Assembly: GCA_050952845.1 (NCBI GenBank)
Contig: JBMNLP010000001.1
Location: 2,356,001 to 2,420,000, forward strand
Direction of reading: 5' to 3'
Length of the DNA stretch: 64,000 bases
DNA from: JAGVSV01 sp050952845
GTDB lineage: Bacteria; Bacillota; Clostridia; Christensenellales; Aristaeellaceae
Positions 1 through 8,592 of this stretch are shown here, one piece after another; positions within the stretch are counted from its first letter, which is position 1, and each line of letters begins with the position of its first letter. The translations under genes were made by a program, and so were the position numbers. The notes beneath the pieces are model-generated. The model ran no database searches, had not been told where the DNA came from, and saw nothing but the letters and a program-made list of their open reading frames with translations.

Positions 1-501
1 CCCGCCGGACCGGGCATAGTAGGCGTGGTTGCGCTGCCAGAGCACCATCGAACGCAACGCCACGGGCTTGCCCAGATTGCCTGCGTCGATTTCCTCTTTC
101 AGGCGCAGCATGACGGGATCGTAGCACAGCTGAAAACCGATGCCCAGCTTTCTGCCCGCCACCTGTGCCGCCTGAACAACCTCCCGGGCCTGGCTGACGG
201 TGGCAGTCATGGGCTTTTCCAGCAGCAGGTGGCTGCCGTTTTTCAGGCAAGCCAGCGCGCCCGCGTGGTGCAGCGCGATGGGGGTGGATACGATGGCCAG
301 GTCAGCCTGTTGTTCGCTGTAAAATGCCTCCATGGTGTCGTACAGAGGGATATCCCGGGCAATGATATCGCCATATACCCTGCTTTGCGCGGCGTAGGGG
401 TCAACAATGCCCACAAAATCCATCTGCCCAGCCTGCTGTTGCAACAGCTCCTGAGCATACAAGGCCGCATATCCGCCGCAGCCAACAAGCATTACACGCA
501 T
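1..501 (-). CDS. Gfo/Idh/MocA-family oxidoreductase (3' end outside window)
   Basis: N-terminal 167 codons of an NAD(P)-dependent dehydrogenase of the Gfo/Idh/MocA family; the gene runs off the left edge. The protein starts MRVMLVGCGG, a Rossmann dinucleotide-binding loop (GxGG type). Around residues 92-96 it has LLEKPM, the EKP signature whose Lys contacts substrate and nicotinamide. Members oxidise or reduce sugars, inositols or sugar derivatives, so the substrate cannot be told from this fragment. ATG at 501 is preferred because GGAGG ends 7 bases before it; the in-frame ATG at 507 sits almost on top of that site. Transcribed in the same direction as the acetate kinase-like gene upstream, about 100 bases away. 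Confidence 0.88.
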   Translation of the reverse strand, partial: MRVMLVGCGGYAALYAQELLQQQAGQMDFVGIVDPYAAQSRVYGDIIARDIPLYDTMEAFYSEQQADLAIVSTPIALHHAGALACLKNGSHLLLEKPMTATVSQAREVVQAAQVAGRKLGIGFQLCYDPVMLRLKEEIDAGNLGKPVALRSMVLWQRNHAYYARSGG

Positions 502-606
502 ATCCATACCTCCACAGATCATTTTTCACTTTCATTATGATAAACGCCGCAGCGAAAATCAATGCACTATGATACGCCCACACAGCTTTGTACGCCCTGT
601 CCCCCA

Positions 607-1791
607 TTATTTGGTATCAAGAAAAGCCTTTGCCTTGCGGGCGATGATGATCTCCTCGTTGGTGGCGACAATGTACACACGCACCGGGGCGCCCTGCCGG
701 GATATCAGGCTGTCGGGCAGGGAAGCGGCGTTATTTTCGCTGTCCAGCGCTACACCCATGAAACCAAGCCCGGCCAGCGCCTTTTCGCGTACACCGGCGC
801 TATGCTGCCCGATGCCGCCGGCAAAGGCAATCACGTCCACGCCTTCCAGCGCTGCGGCAAAGGCGCCGATCTGCTTTTTTACCTGGTAGCAAAAGGCGTC
901 CACCGCGGTGGCGGCCTGCACATTGCCATCTTTAGCCATCGCCTCCAGCGCCTGCATGTCACCGGACAAGCCGCCCGACAGCCCCAGCAGCCCGCTTTCC
1001 TGCGCATACATGCGCTGAATGTCATCGAGGCTCATGCCCAGGCTGAGGTGCAGGTACTGGGTCAGGCAGGGGTCAATATCCCCGGTGCGGTTGTTGTGGG
1101 GCAGCCCCGTCTGCATCGACAAGCCGATGGTGGTGTCAACGCCGCGGCAGTTTTTAACAGCCGCCAGCGAGGACGAACCGCCCAGGTGGCAGGAGATCAG
1201 CTTCAAGTCATCCCGCCTTTCCCGTTGTGCTACCCACTGCGCCACATACTCGTGGGAGGCGCCGTGCGCGCCGCGGCGGCGGATGCCCTGATTCACCAGG
1301 CGGAGGGGCAGCGGGTAGAGGTATGCCTCGGGTTCCATGTCGCTGAAAAAGCCCGTTTCAAAGCTGCCCACCAGCGGCACGCCGGGCATCCGGCGGGCAA
1401 ACTGTCGGATGGCGCTGATATAGGGCGGGTTATGAGCAGGCAGCAAGCCATTCAGCTGCGCCATGGCATCCAGCACATCCTCGTTGAGCAGCTGTACGCC
1501 CGTGTACCCCAGCGCCGCCACCGTTTTGAAAGCAACGCAGCCAGGCAGGCTGCCCGGGGGCAAGGCACCTGTTTTTCCCAAAAATGCCAGCATGCTCTCG
1601 ATGGCGGCCGCATAGTCCGGGGCAGGCAGGCTGCTTTCCTCCAGGACATCTCCGGCTTGCTGCCGGCTGGCGCCGCTAGCGCGCGCCACCCCGCTGAACT
1701 GGCCGGAAGCTAACTCCTTCTCAACCTCCCCTAAGTTGTACAAGCGGTATTTCAGCGATGTGCTCCCCACGTTGCAGGCAAGGATCAGCAT
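607..1791 (-). CDS. ackA: acetate kinase family protein (divergent)
   Basis: 394-residue ASKHA-fold kinase of the acetate/butyrate/propionate kinase family, which interconverts acyl phosphate + ADP and acid + ATP. Seen: ACNVGSTSLKY at the N-terminus, HNPP, HGASH, CHLGGSSSLAAV (phosphate loop), NNRTGDIDP (the Arg of the usual TRSGDIDP), GGIGQHS (adenosine loop) and NEEIIIA near the C-terminus. Compared with classical AckA the usual FDTAFH reads FETGFF, and the region that normally reads VVHGG is not recognisable, so the substrate may not be acetate. ATG at 1791 is supported by GGAGGG 6 bases upstream; an in-frame extension to 1875 lacks a ribosome binding site. No phosphotransacetylase gene is in the window. 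Confidence 0.85.
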   Translation of the reverse strand: MLILACNVGSTSLKYRLYNLGEVEKELASGQFSGVARASGASRQQAGDVLEESSLPAPDYAAAIESMLAFLGKTGALPPGSLPGCVAFKTVAALGYTGVQLLNEDVLDAMAQLNGLLPAHNPPYISAIRQFARRMPGVPLVGSFETGFFSDMEPEAYLYPLPLRLVNQGIRRRGAHGASHEYVAQWVAQRERRDDLKLISCHLGGSSSLAAVKNCRGVDTTIGLSMQTGLPHNNRTGDIDPCLTQYLHLSLGMSLDDIQRMYAQESGLLGLSGGLSGDMQALEAMAKDGNVQAATAVDAFCYQVKKQIGAFAAALEGVDVIAFAGGIGQHSAGVREKALAGLGFMGVALDSENNAASLPDSLISRQGAPVRVYIVATNEEIIIARKAKAFLDTK

Positions 1792-1823
1792 GTGATGTCC
1801 CTCCAATCGCAATGAATGGCTTG

Positions 1824-1852
1824 ATTTTACAGGTTTAGACGGTGTTTGTCTA
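1824..1852 (-). promoter_or_regulatory. sigma-A type promoter of the acetate kinase-like gene
   Basis: On the minus strand TAGACA (1847-1852) and TAAAAT (1824-1829) are separated by 17 bases, with TG directly before the -10 box. It lies about 33 bases upstream of the start codon and back to back with the zwf promoter. Confidence 0.6.
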
Positions 1853-1868
1853 CGATAGATCCGCTTGC

Positions 1869-1897
1869 TTGACACCCTGCTGCTGCCTATTCATAAT
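1869..1897 (+). promoter_or_regulatory. sigma-A type promoter of zwf
   Basis: TTGACA (1869-1874) and CATAAT (1892-1897) are separated by exactly 17 bases. The site lies about 62 bases upstream of the zwf start. Confidence 0.65.
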
Positions 1898-1959
1898 GAC
1901 TATGCAAGCAAGACTTAGAGCAACAAATCAGAAATGCCACAACACCGGAGGGGTTGACA

Positions 1960-3465
1960 TTGAGCCAGAACAATCGCGCATTGATATTCGTCATATTTGG
2001 CGCCACGGGCGACCTGGCGCACCGAAAGCTGCTGCCGGCGCTGTATGCATTACAAGCAGAAGGTCATCTCCCGGGCGGGCTGAAGGTCTTTGCCGTCGGG
2101 CGGCGCAGCCTGGGCGACGCCGCCTACCGGGACACAGCGCGCAATTCGCTGTTGTCGTTCACGGTAGCCGGCAGCGAGCCGGACAGGCTGGAGCGTTTTT
2201 TGACGCATATCACCTATCACCAGCTGAATTTTCAGGAGGACGCCGGCGCCTACGCCGATCTGTGCGCCCAGGTGCAGGCGGCTGAACATGCGTTCACTAT
2301 GCCGGCCGTGCGGCTGTACTTTTTAGCAACGGCGCCGGCGTTTTTCAGCATCATCGCCGACCGGCTGGCTGCCGCCGGCATGGTGGAGAAGGGCGATCCC
2401 AACGTGCGCGTGCTGATCGAAAAGCCCTTCGGCTCCAGCCTGGCCAGCGCCGCGGCGCTGAACGATGCGCTGATGGCGCAGCTGGATGAAAGGCAGGTCT
2501 GCCGCATCGACCACTACCTGGGCAAGGAGATGATCCGCAACATCCTGGCGCTGCGCTTCGGCAACGGCTTTTTCGAGCCGCTGTGGCACGCCCGTCACAT
2601 CGACAACATCCAGATCACCCTGGACGAGACGGTGGGTGTGGGCACGCGCGGCGGGTATTACGAGCATGCCGGCGTCATGAAGGACATGCTGCAAAACCAT
2701 GTGCTGCAGCTGCTGGCGCTGGTGATGATGGACGCACCCAAATCGCTGAGTGCGGAGGACATCCGCCGCGAGAAGGTGAAGACGCTGCGCGCACTGCGCA
2801 GGTACACGCCGGACAGCGCCGCCAGTAGCATCGTGCTGGGGCAGTATGGGCCGGGCAAAAGCGGCGACAGCATGTTGAAAGGCTACCGGGAGGAGGAGCA
2901 GATCGCCCCCAATTCCGCCACGCCGACCTTTGCCGCGTTGAAAACCCATGTGGACAACGACCGCTGGCGCGGCATGCCGGTCTACCTGCGTACGGGCAAG
3001 CGCCTGGGCCAGGGCAGCGCCCGCGTCGCCATCGAGTTCAAGCGCGCGGCAGGCGTGCCGGTATACCCCGTGTTTGAGGGGTTGGGGCCCAGCCTGCTGA
3101 TCATCGAGGTGCAGCCCGATGAAGGCCTGCGCCTCCAGTTCAACGCCAAGCAGCCCGGCAGCGGGTTCGCCATGCGCCGGGCGGAGCTGAGCTATTGCCA
3201 CACCTGCCATTACAGCGGCAATTCCCCCGAGGCGTATGAAACGCTGATCTTAGACGCGCTGCAAGGCAACGGCGCGCTGTTTGTCGGCTGGGAGGAGCTG
3301 GAGGCCGCCTGGGCATTTGTGGAGAACATCAGCGACACCCTGCCCGTATCGGGCAGCGGCTTTCCCAACTACGCCGCCGGCTCCGCCGGCCCCCTGGCAG
3401 CCGACGCGCTGCTGCTGCGCGACCACCGCGCCTGGCACTGCGTGCTGCCGCAGCCGGATGTTTGA
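1960..3465 (+). CDS. zwf: glucose-6-phosphate 1-dehydrogenase
   Basis: About 501 residues, the usual length for Zwf, which oxidises glucose-6-phosphate to 6-phosphogluconolactone with NAD(P)+. Seen: an N-terminal Rossmann loop FGATGDLAHRKLLPAL, EKPFG, the signature substrate motif RIDHYLGKE with its catalytic His region, and RTGKRL in the C-terminal domain. Start codon TTG: two in-frame TTG codons follow GGAGGGG. The one at 1960 has 6-base spacing and is preferred; the one at 1954 abuts the site. No 6-phosphogluconolactonase or 6-phosphogluconate dehydrogenase lies next to it. Confidence 0.95.
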   Translation: MSQNNRALIFVIFGATGDLAHRKLLPALYALQAEGHLPGGLKVFAVGRRSLGDAAYRDTARNSLLSFTVAGSEPDRLERFLTHITYHQLNFQEDAGAYADLCAQVQAAEHAFTMPAVRLYFLATAPAFFSIIADRLAAAGMVEKGDPNVRVLIEKPFGSSLASAAALNDALMAQLDERQVCRIDHYLGKEMIRNILALRFGNGFFEPLWHARHIDNIQITLDETVGVGTRGGYYEHAGVMKDMLQNHVLQLLALVMMDAPKSLSAEDIRREKVKTLRALRRYTPDSAASSIVLGQYGPGKSGDSMLKGYREEEQIAPNSATPTFAALKTHVDNDRWRGMPVYLRTGKRLGQGSARVAIEFKRAAGVPVYPVFEGLGPSLLIIEVQPDEGLRLQFNAKQPGSGFAMRRAELSYCHTCHYSGNSPEAYETLILDALQGNGALFVGWEELEAAWAFVENISDTLPVSGSGFPNYAAGSAGPLAADALLLRDHRAWHCVLPQPDV

Positions 3466-3490
3466 AGCCCCTGCGTGTACAAGACAAACA

Positions 3491-3662
3491 TATGTCAAAT
3501 ACAGCTATCTATATCATACTGATATGACAAATAATATCTCAATATGTGCCTTTGATTATAATTTATCAAAAAAATGTGAAAAACGCTTGACAAAATGAAA
3601 CATGCTTTTTATACTATGGGTAGGAAATACAGTCGTCCATGACTTTAATTGATATGACAATT
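3491..3662 (+). repeat. three direct copies of TATGWCAAWT around the operon 1 promoter
   Basis: Within the 378-base gap 3466-3843, TATGTCAAAT (3491-3500), TATGACAAAT (3523-3532) and TATGACAATT (3653-3662) lie on the same strand. Two are upstream and one downstream of the promoter at 3587-3615. They could be operators for the GntR-type regulator encoded in the same operon, but this is inference. Apart from these copies and the promoter, nothing else was recognised in the gap. Confidence 0.4.
3587..3615 (+). promoter_or_regulatory. promoter of importer operon 1
   Basis: TTGACA (3587-3592) and TATACT (3610-3615) with a 17-base spacer, about 230 bases upstream of the binding-protein gene. The sequence between is AT-rich, unlike the flanking genes, and holds one TATGWCAAWT copy. 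Confidence 0.75.
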
Positions 3663-3843
3663 AGGTCCGCCGAATCCACCGTATGCTGCCATATCAGTTA
3701 GCAAGTCAACCGCACAGCAGACCAGACCGATCGCTTTTCCAACCGCGCACATAGAAGGGAGGCATGCCATGCAAAACGGTATCCACATCGGCTGATTACG
3801 ACCTACACATTCAACATGATCATTGATTAAAGGAGAGTTCACC

Positions 3844-5496
3844 ATGAAGAAAAACTGGTTAGCCCTGCTGTTGATTGCAGCACTGCTTGTGAGCGCGCTG
3901 CCGTCGCTGGCAGCCCCGGAGCAGTATGAAGTAACCTACCTGTCCTGTTGGCAGGGGTCCGCGGCAGGCTTCCCCACCAACCAGGCGGACAACCCCATTG
4001 CCAACATCATCAAGGAACGCTTCGGCATCACGCTGGTGATGGCAGATACCGGCGGCGGCGTCAGCGAGGTGCAATACCTGAACACCATGTTTGCAGCCGA
4101 CACGGTGCCCGACGTCGTGAACGCCCCCTACTGGGGCATCGGCGCGGGCGGTGAAGGATATGTGCTGCTGAACGCAGCCCGGGAAGGCATGATCAAGGAC
4201 ATCGCCCCCTACCTGAAGGATTACCCCAACCTGTACGAAAACTATGACAAATATATATCGGAAACAGCCAAGCGCAACATTCTGTACGACAAGGAATATC
4301 CGGAAGGCGCGCTGTACTTCATTCCCAACTATGTCAATGCCGAGCAGGAAGAGTATCAAACCGCCTATGGCGATGCGCTGTACGCGCGGGAGGATGTTCT
4401 GAAAGCGGTGGGCGTTGACCGCATGGACGTGACCGACCTGGACAAGCTGCACGAACTCCTGGTCAAAATCCGTGATGCAGGCATCAAGGATTTCTCCGGC
4501 AACCCCATCATCCCCATCAGCGCCGCCCACCTGGGCTGGCGGCACGCGAACATCTACAACTACATGCTGGGCAACACCATTTCCAGCTGGCGCCAGGACG
4601 AGGACGGCAAGGTAAGCCATTACCTGTTTACCGACTTCCCCGAGAAGCGCGTCGCCATCATGCGCAAGTTAGTGCAGGACAACCTGATCGACGTGGAATG
4701 TTTCTCCCAGTCCGCCGAGATGTCCGACCAGAAGGTCGCGCAGGGCAAGTATGCCGTGATGGCGGTGGATGCAGGCTATGCGTCAAAGCAATACATGGAT
4801 CTTTACGCACAGGATCATCCTGAGTGCAAATGGGTGCGCCTGAACCTGAAAAACCAGGATGGCAACCCCACGGTGGACGTGTACGGCTATGGCTGGACAG
4901 GCGGCGGGCTCACCTTCTTCCGCAAGGATATCCCCGAGGACAAGCTGCGCGCCATCCTTGAAATGTTTGATTTTCTCTCCACGCCCGAAGGCTACCTTTT
5001 GAACCAGTACGGCATACTCGACGAAACCTACACGATGGACGCAGGATACCCCCAGGTGAAGGAGGACTTCCAGGCCAAGGTAGATGAAAACCCCAAGGTG
5101 CGCAGCGACTTTGGCATCAACATGTTCAACGGCTTTGTGCTGCTGAACATGGAGAACACCCTGTGGCCCAAACCACGCGAAGCAAAGAGCCCGACCACCC
5201 AGCTCTATGAGGAACTGATGGACGAAATGCGCCCGCGCGTCATTGTAGACAAAATCAGCATCAACGAGCTGGCCCGGAGCTATGAAGGCTGGACAGACTT
5301 CCAGGACATGACCAGCACCGTGAGCATCGGCGAGGAATTAGGACGCGCCTATTTCATGGAATCCGACGAAGAGGTGCAGGCGGTGATCGACGGGATCCGC
5401 AAAGTCTACACCGATGCAGGCGTTGATAAAGTAGCCGCATACATCGAGGAGCAGCTGAAGCAAATGGGTCCGGAAGCCGATAATTACGCATTCTAA
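3844..5496 (+). CDS. extracellular solute-binding protein of a carbohydrate ABC importer
   Basis: 550-residue binding protein of the large family that partners LplB/YtcP-type permeases (family 1 extracellular solute-binding, LipO-like). The N-terminus MKKNWLALLLIAALLVS with following PSLAAPE is a Sec signal peptide with an Ala-X-Ala-like cleavage site and no lipobox Cys, so it would be secreted rather than lipid-anchored. The mature part shows typical features such as LNTMFAADTVPDV and STPEGY. ATG at 3844 is set by AAAGGAGAG about 8 bases upstream. First gene of operon 1, separated from the permeases by a strong stem-loop. The ligand is unknown; an oligosaccharide is likely from the family. 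Confidence 0.9.
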   Translation: MKKNWLALLLIAALLVSALPSLAAPEQYEVTYLSCWQGSAAGFPTNQADNPIANIIKERFGITLVMADTGGGVSEVQYLNTMFAADTVPDVVNAPYWGIGAGGEGYVLLNAAREGMIKDIAPYLKDYPNLYENYDKYISETAKRNILYDKEYPEGALYFIPNYVNAEQEEYQTAYGDALYAREDVLKAVGVDRMDVTDLDKLHELLVKIRDAGIKDFSGNPIIPISAAHLGWRHANIYNYMLGNTISSWRQDEDGKVSHYLFTDFPEKRVAIMRKLVQDNLIDVECFSQSAEMSDQKVAQGKYAVMAVDAGYASKQYMDLYAQDHPECKWVRLNLKNQDGNPTVDVYGYGWTGGGLTFFRKDIPEDKLRAILEMFDFLSTPEGYLLNQYGILDETYTMDAGYPQVKEDFQAKVDENPKVRSDFGINMFNGFVLLNMENTLWPKPREAKSPTTQLYEELMDEMRPRVIVDKISINELARSYEGWTDFQDMTSTVSIGEELGRAYFMESDEEVQAVIDGIRKVYTDAGVDKVAAYIEEQLKQMGPEADNYAF

Positions 5497-5511
5497 TTCT
5501 TGATCGCCCTT

Positions 5512-5538
5512 ACACCGCCCTGCCTGGCAGGGCGGTGT
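5512..5538 (+). promoter_or_regulatory. intercistronic stem-loop behind the binding-protein gene
   Basis: ACACCGCCCTGCC pairs base for base with GGCAGGGCGGTGT around a single central T (12 pairs with a 3-base loop in practice). It begins 15 bases after the stop codon and is followed by AATACC, not a T-tract. It therefore looks like an mRNA-stabilising or partial-readthrough structure rather than a classical terminator. Equivalent structures follow the other two binding-protein genes. Confidence 0.8.
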
Positions 5539-5572
5539 AATACCATTGATTACAACCCGATAAGGAGAGGCC

Positions 5573-6514
5573 ATGCACGCCATCATATCGACAAAAAACA
5601 GGGGCAGCGATTTGCGCAAGCGGCTGTGGCAGCACCGGGAGGTATACCTGTTCATCCTGCCGGCTGTGCTGTGGTTCTTTGTATTCTGTTATCTGCCCAT
5701 GTACGGCTTGCTGATCGCTTTTAAGGACTATCGGTACAGCCGCGGCATCCTGGGCAGCGCCTGGGTCGGCACCAAATGGTTTTCCCGGTTTCTAAGCGAC
5801 AACACCTTCTGGAACGCCTTCACCAATACGCTGCGCATCAGCATCACGCGGCTGGTGCTGGGGTTTCCTGCGCCCATCATCATGGCGCTCATGATCAACG
5901 CCGTGCGCAACAGACAATACAAGCGCGCCGTGCAGACGATTTCCTACCTGCCGCACTTCATCTCCTGGGTGGTGGTGGCTGCCATGGTGTACAAAATCCT
6001 TTCCCCCTATCAGGGGTTGTTTAACGAACTGCGCCGCATGATCAATCCTGCGGCAGAGCCCATCTTTTACATGGGGCAGGAGCACCTGTTTCTGCCCATG
6101 CTCATCATCACCAGCCTGTGGAAGGAAACCGGGTGGAACAGCATCATCTACTTAGCTGCGATCACCAACATCGACCCGCAGCTGTATGAGGCAGCCGACA
6201 TTGACGGCGCCCGCGGCTATCAGATGACCTGGTTCATCACGCTGCCCTGCATGCTGCCCACCATCGGCGTGCTGCTGATTCTCAGCCTGGGCGGCATACT
6301 AAACGCCGGCTTTGAGCAGATCCTGCTGCTGCAGACAAGCGCCACGGTGCGCGTGAGTGAAGTGCTGGACACCTATGTGCTACACCGCGGCATCCTGCAA
6401 GGCAACCACTCCTATTCCACGGCAGTCGGCATGACCAAATCGGTGATCACCATGGCGCTGATTATCATCGTCAACCGGATCTCCCGCCGCACGATGGAGG
6501 TGTCGCTATGGTAA
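5573..6514 (+). CDS. carbohydrate ABC transporter permease, LplB type
   Basis: 313-residue integral membrane protein, one half of the import channel. About six hydrophobic segments; the first is VYLFILPAVLWFFVFCYLPM, characteristic of LplB/UgpA-type permeases. The cytoplasmic EAA loop is visible as YEAADIDGARGYQMTWFITL followed by P, the site that docks the ATPase. ATG at 5573 follows AAGGAGAGGCC. It overlaps the next permease gene by 7 bases, so the two are translationally coupled. No ATP-binding gene is in the operon; a shared MsmK-type ATPase encoded elsewhere is expected. Confidence 0.93.
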   Translation: MHAIISTKNRGSDLRKRLWQHREVYLFILPAVLWFFVFCYLPMYGLLIAFKDYRYSRGILGSAWVGTKWFSRFLSDNTFWNAFTNTLRISITRLVLGFPAPIIMALMINAVRNRQYKRAVQTISYLPHFISWVVVAAMVYKILSPYQGLFNELRRMINPAAEPIFYMGQEHLFLPMLIITSLWKETGWNSIIYLAAITNIDPQLYEAADIDGARGYQMTWFITLPCMLPTIGVLLILSLGGILNAGFEQILLLQTSATVRVSEVLDTYVLHRGILQGNHSYSTAVGMTKSVITMALIIIVNRISRRTMEVSLW

Positions 6515-7449
6515 GCCAAAGACGCGCTCGTCACCACCGCGAGCGGCTGAGCAGCCGCCTGAGCCGGGCAGCCATCCTGGCATTTTTGGCGCTGTTTTGC
6601 GTAACCATCCTCTTTCCATTTTACTATGTGCTGGTCATATCCTTCAATGAGGGAACCGACACCCTGCGCGGGGGCGTTGTGCTGTGGCCGCGGGCGTTCA
6701 CATTGGATAACTACACGGAAGCGCTGCAACACCCCACGCTACTCAACTCGATATGGATCACCGTATCGCGCACAGCCATTGTAACCAGCGCCTCGCTGTT
6801 TTTGATGTCGCTGTTGGCTTACGGGCTGACCTTCCCCAACCTGCCGGGGCGAAAAGCTTTGGTGTTTTACTTTTACTTCACCACGCTGTTCGGCGGCGGG
6901 CTGATCCCCACCTACATCCTCTACCGCCAGCTGAAAATACTCAATACATACTGGGTGTTGATTTTGCCGGGGCTGTACAGCGTATGGAATATGTTGATTA
7001 TGCGCTCCTTCTTTGGTACAATCCCCGCGGAAATGGCGGAGTCTGCCCGCATCGACGGAGCGCGCGAGGTACGCATCCTGTTCCAGCTGGTTTTGCCTGT
7101 ATCGCTGCCCGTGATGGTGACGGTGGGCTTGTACGTTGGCGTAGGGGCATGGAACGACTGGTTCTCCGGGCAGTATTTTATCATGATGAAGCCTCACCTG
7201 ACCCCGGCGGCAACGCTGCTGAACCAGTTGCTTACCCAAACCAACATCACCACCACCGCCGTTACAACCGAAACAGGCAGCGCCATGGCGGGGCGCAGTT
7301 CGGATTTTTTCCATCAGGCAAGCAAAGTGACGACGGAATCGCTGCGCATGGCATTTGTGATCCTGATCATGGTGCCCATTATGTGCGTGTATCCCTTCTT
7401 ACAAAAGCACTTTGTAAAGGGCGCCATGGTGGGCTCTTTGAAAGGATAG
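6508..7449 (+). CDS. carbohydrate ABC transporter permease, YtcP/AraQ type
   Basis: 313 residues and the second channel subunit of importer 1. The first membrane segment is around ILAFLALFCVTILFPFYYVL. The EAA loop reads MAESARIDGAREVRILFQLV, and the protein ends in KGAMVGSLKG, the C-terminus typical of YtcP-like permeases, which usually end GxxxGSxKG. It begins inside the end of the LplB-type gene and ends 2 bases before the regulator gene, showing a tight operon. An acidic-to-polar insert between residues 230 and 260 (TNITTTAVTTETG) is also seen in this position in the operon 2 and 3 homologues. Confidence 0.93.
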   Translation: MVSQRRARHHRERLSSRLSRAAILAFLALFCVTILFPFYYVLVISFNEGTDTLRGGVVLWPRAFTLDNYTEALQHPTLLNSIWITVSRTAIVTSASLFLMSLLAYGLTFPNLPGRKALVFYFYFTTLFGGGLIPTYILYRQLKILNTYWVLILPGLYSVWNMLIMRSFFGTIPAEMAESARIDGAREVRILFQLVLPVSLPVMVTVGLYVGVGAWNDWFSGQYFIMMKPHLTPAATLLNQLLTQTNITTTAVTTETGSAMAGRSSDFFHQASKVTTESLRMAFVILIMVPIMCVYPFLQKHFVKGAMVGSLKG

Positions 7450-7451
7450 GC

Positions 7452-8579
7452 ATGTCGGAACCACTCTACCGCAGGATTCAACAGGACATACTCGACGCCA
7501 TCGCATCAGGGCAGCTGCAGCCCGGCGACCGCCTGCCCACCGAAGCGCAGCTGAGCCAACAGTACGGTGTCAGCAGGATCACTTCGCAGCGCGCCATGGC
7601 CGACTTGAAACTGCGCGGGCTGATTGTCCGCAAGGCACGAGCCGGTTCCTTTGTGGCGGAGACGCCGCAGTTAGACATCACCTCCCCCTTTGCAGACGTA
7701 TACGACGCCTCTGCCAATGGAAGCAACGGGCGCGTTGCCATCGTAGCGCCGTTTGACATGGCAACGCCGGGCATCTACCAGTATTTGGACGGCATCATCA
7801 GCCAGACCGGCATCCATGCCGAGCGCCTGAATTTGCTGAACACCCACTACACCGAAGGGCTGGATGCCAGCGCCCTGGCCCGATGTGTGGAGAACGGGGT
7901 AAGCGGCATCATCTACTACCCCAGCATCGGCAGCCGGCTGCCTGTCGACCAGCTGATTCGCCTGCGTGCGGCCAACTTTCCCCTGGTGCTGATTGACAAA
8001 CGCCTGGACGGGCTGAAGATCGCCTGCGTGCAGACCGACAACCACCGCTCCATGCGCGAATTGGCGGAGCGCGTGCTGCAAGCCGGGCACCGCAGCATCG
8101 CCTACGCTGCGGAAGTCAGCGTGGCGACGACGCCATCCGTCCGGGATCGGTATATCGGCTTTTGTGAAGCGCTTGCTGCATCAGATGTCAGCCATTGCTT
8201 CAAGCATTTCCAGGCGTCAAAGAATATCGCTGAGCCAGACAAAACCAAACAGTTCCATCGAGAGATCACGCGCGTGCTGTCGCAGTGGGCAGATCAGGGC
8301 GTCACCGCCATTGTATGCGACAGCGACAGCATGGCGCTGTCCATCCGGGCTGCCTATGCCGACAAACACGGCGCGCAGCCCTTCCCCTTTTCACTGACCG
8401 GCTTTGACGGCATCAGCCCCGACAGCCTGACCTCCATGCGCCAGCGCTATATCGACATCGGCAAAGCCGCAGCGACAATCCTGAACAAACAGATCAACCA
8501 GGCAGATTTTACCGACCACAACCTGCGCTTCCCTGCCGATTTTGTCGATGGCGGAACTTTGAAGCCGCCGCTAAAATAA
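7452..8579 (+). CDS. transcriptional regulator, GntR DNA-binding domain with LacI-type sensor domain
   Basis: 375 residues. Residues 1-75 are a GntR winged helix (LYRRIQQDILDAIASG, then GDRLPTEAQLSQQYGVSR). Residues about 90-370 resemble the periplasmic-binding-protein-like effector domain of LacI/AraR regulators, with GVSGIIYYPS, FPLVLIDKRLDG and VQTDNH. This architecture is that of AraR-type sugar-responsive repressors. Its position between the permease and deacetylase genes suggests control of its own operon. Candidate sites are the TATGWCAAWT repeats at 3491-3662. The start ATG is 2 bases after the permease stop, with AAAGGATAGG as ribosome binding site. Confidence 0.9.
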   Translation: MSEPLYRRIQQDILDAIASGQLQPGDRLPTEAQLSQQYGVSRITSQRAMADLKLRGLIVRKARAGSFVAETPQLDITSPFADVYDASANGSNGRVAIVAPFDMATPGIYQYLDGIISQTGIHAERLNLLNTHYTEGLDASALARCVENGVSGIIYYPSIGSRLPVDQLIRLRAANFPLVLIDKRLDGLKIACVQTDNHRSMRELAERVLQAGHRSIAYAAEVSVATTPSVRDRYIGFCEALAASDVSHCFKHFQASKNIAEPDKTKQFHREITRVLSQWADQGVTAIVCDSDSMALSIRAAYADKHGAQPFPFSLTGFDGISPDSLTSMRQRYIDIGKAAATILNKQINQADFTDHNLRFPADFVDGGTLKPPLK

Positions 8580-8592
8580 TGGAGGAGATGCA

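Noticed and set aside
562..1713. Long open frame on the plus strand opposite the acetate kinase-like gene
   Set aside because: No ribosome binding site or recognisable domain; it mirrors the GC-rich codon bias of the real gene, as do similar antisense frames over zwf, the helicase and comEC.
5512..5538. Intrinsic terminator after the operon 1 binding-protein gene
   Set aside because: The stem is strong, but no T-tract follows and the permease genes continue 35 bases later without a new promoter; the same holds for 16796-16824 and 41957-41987.
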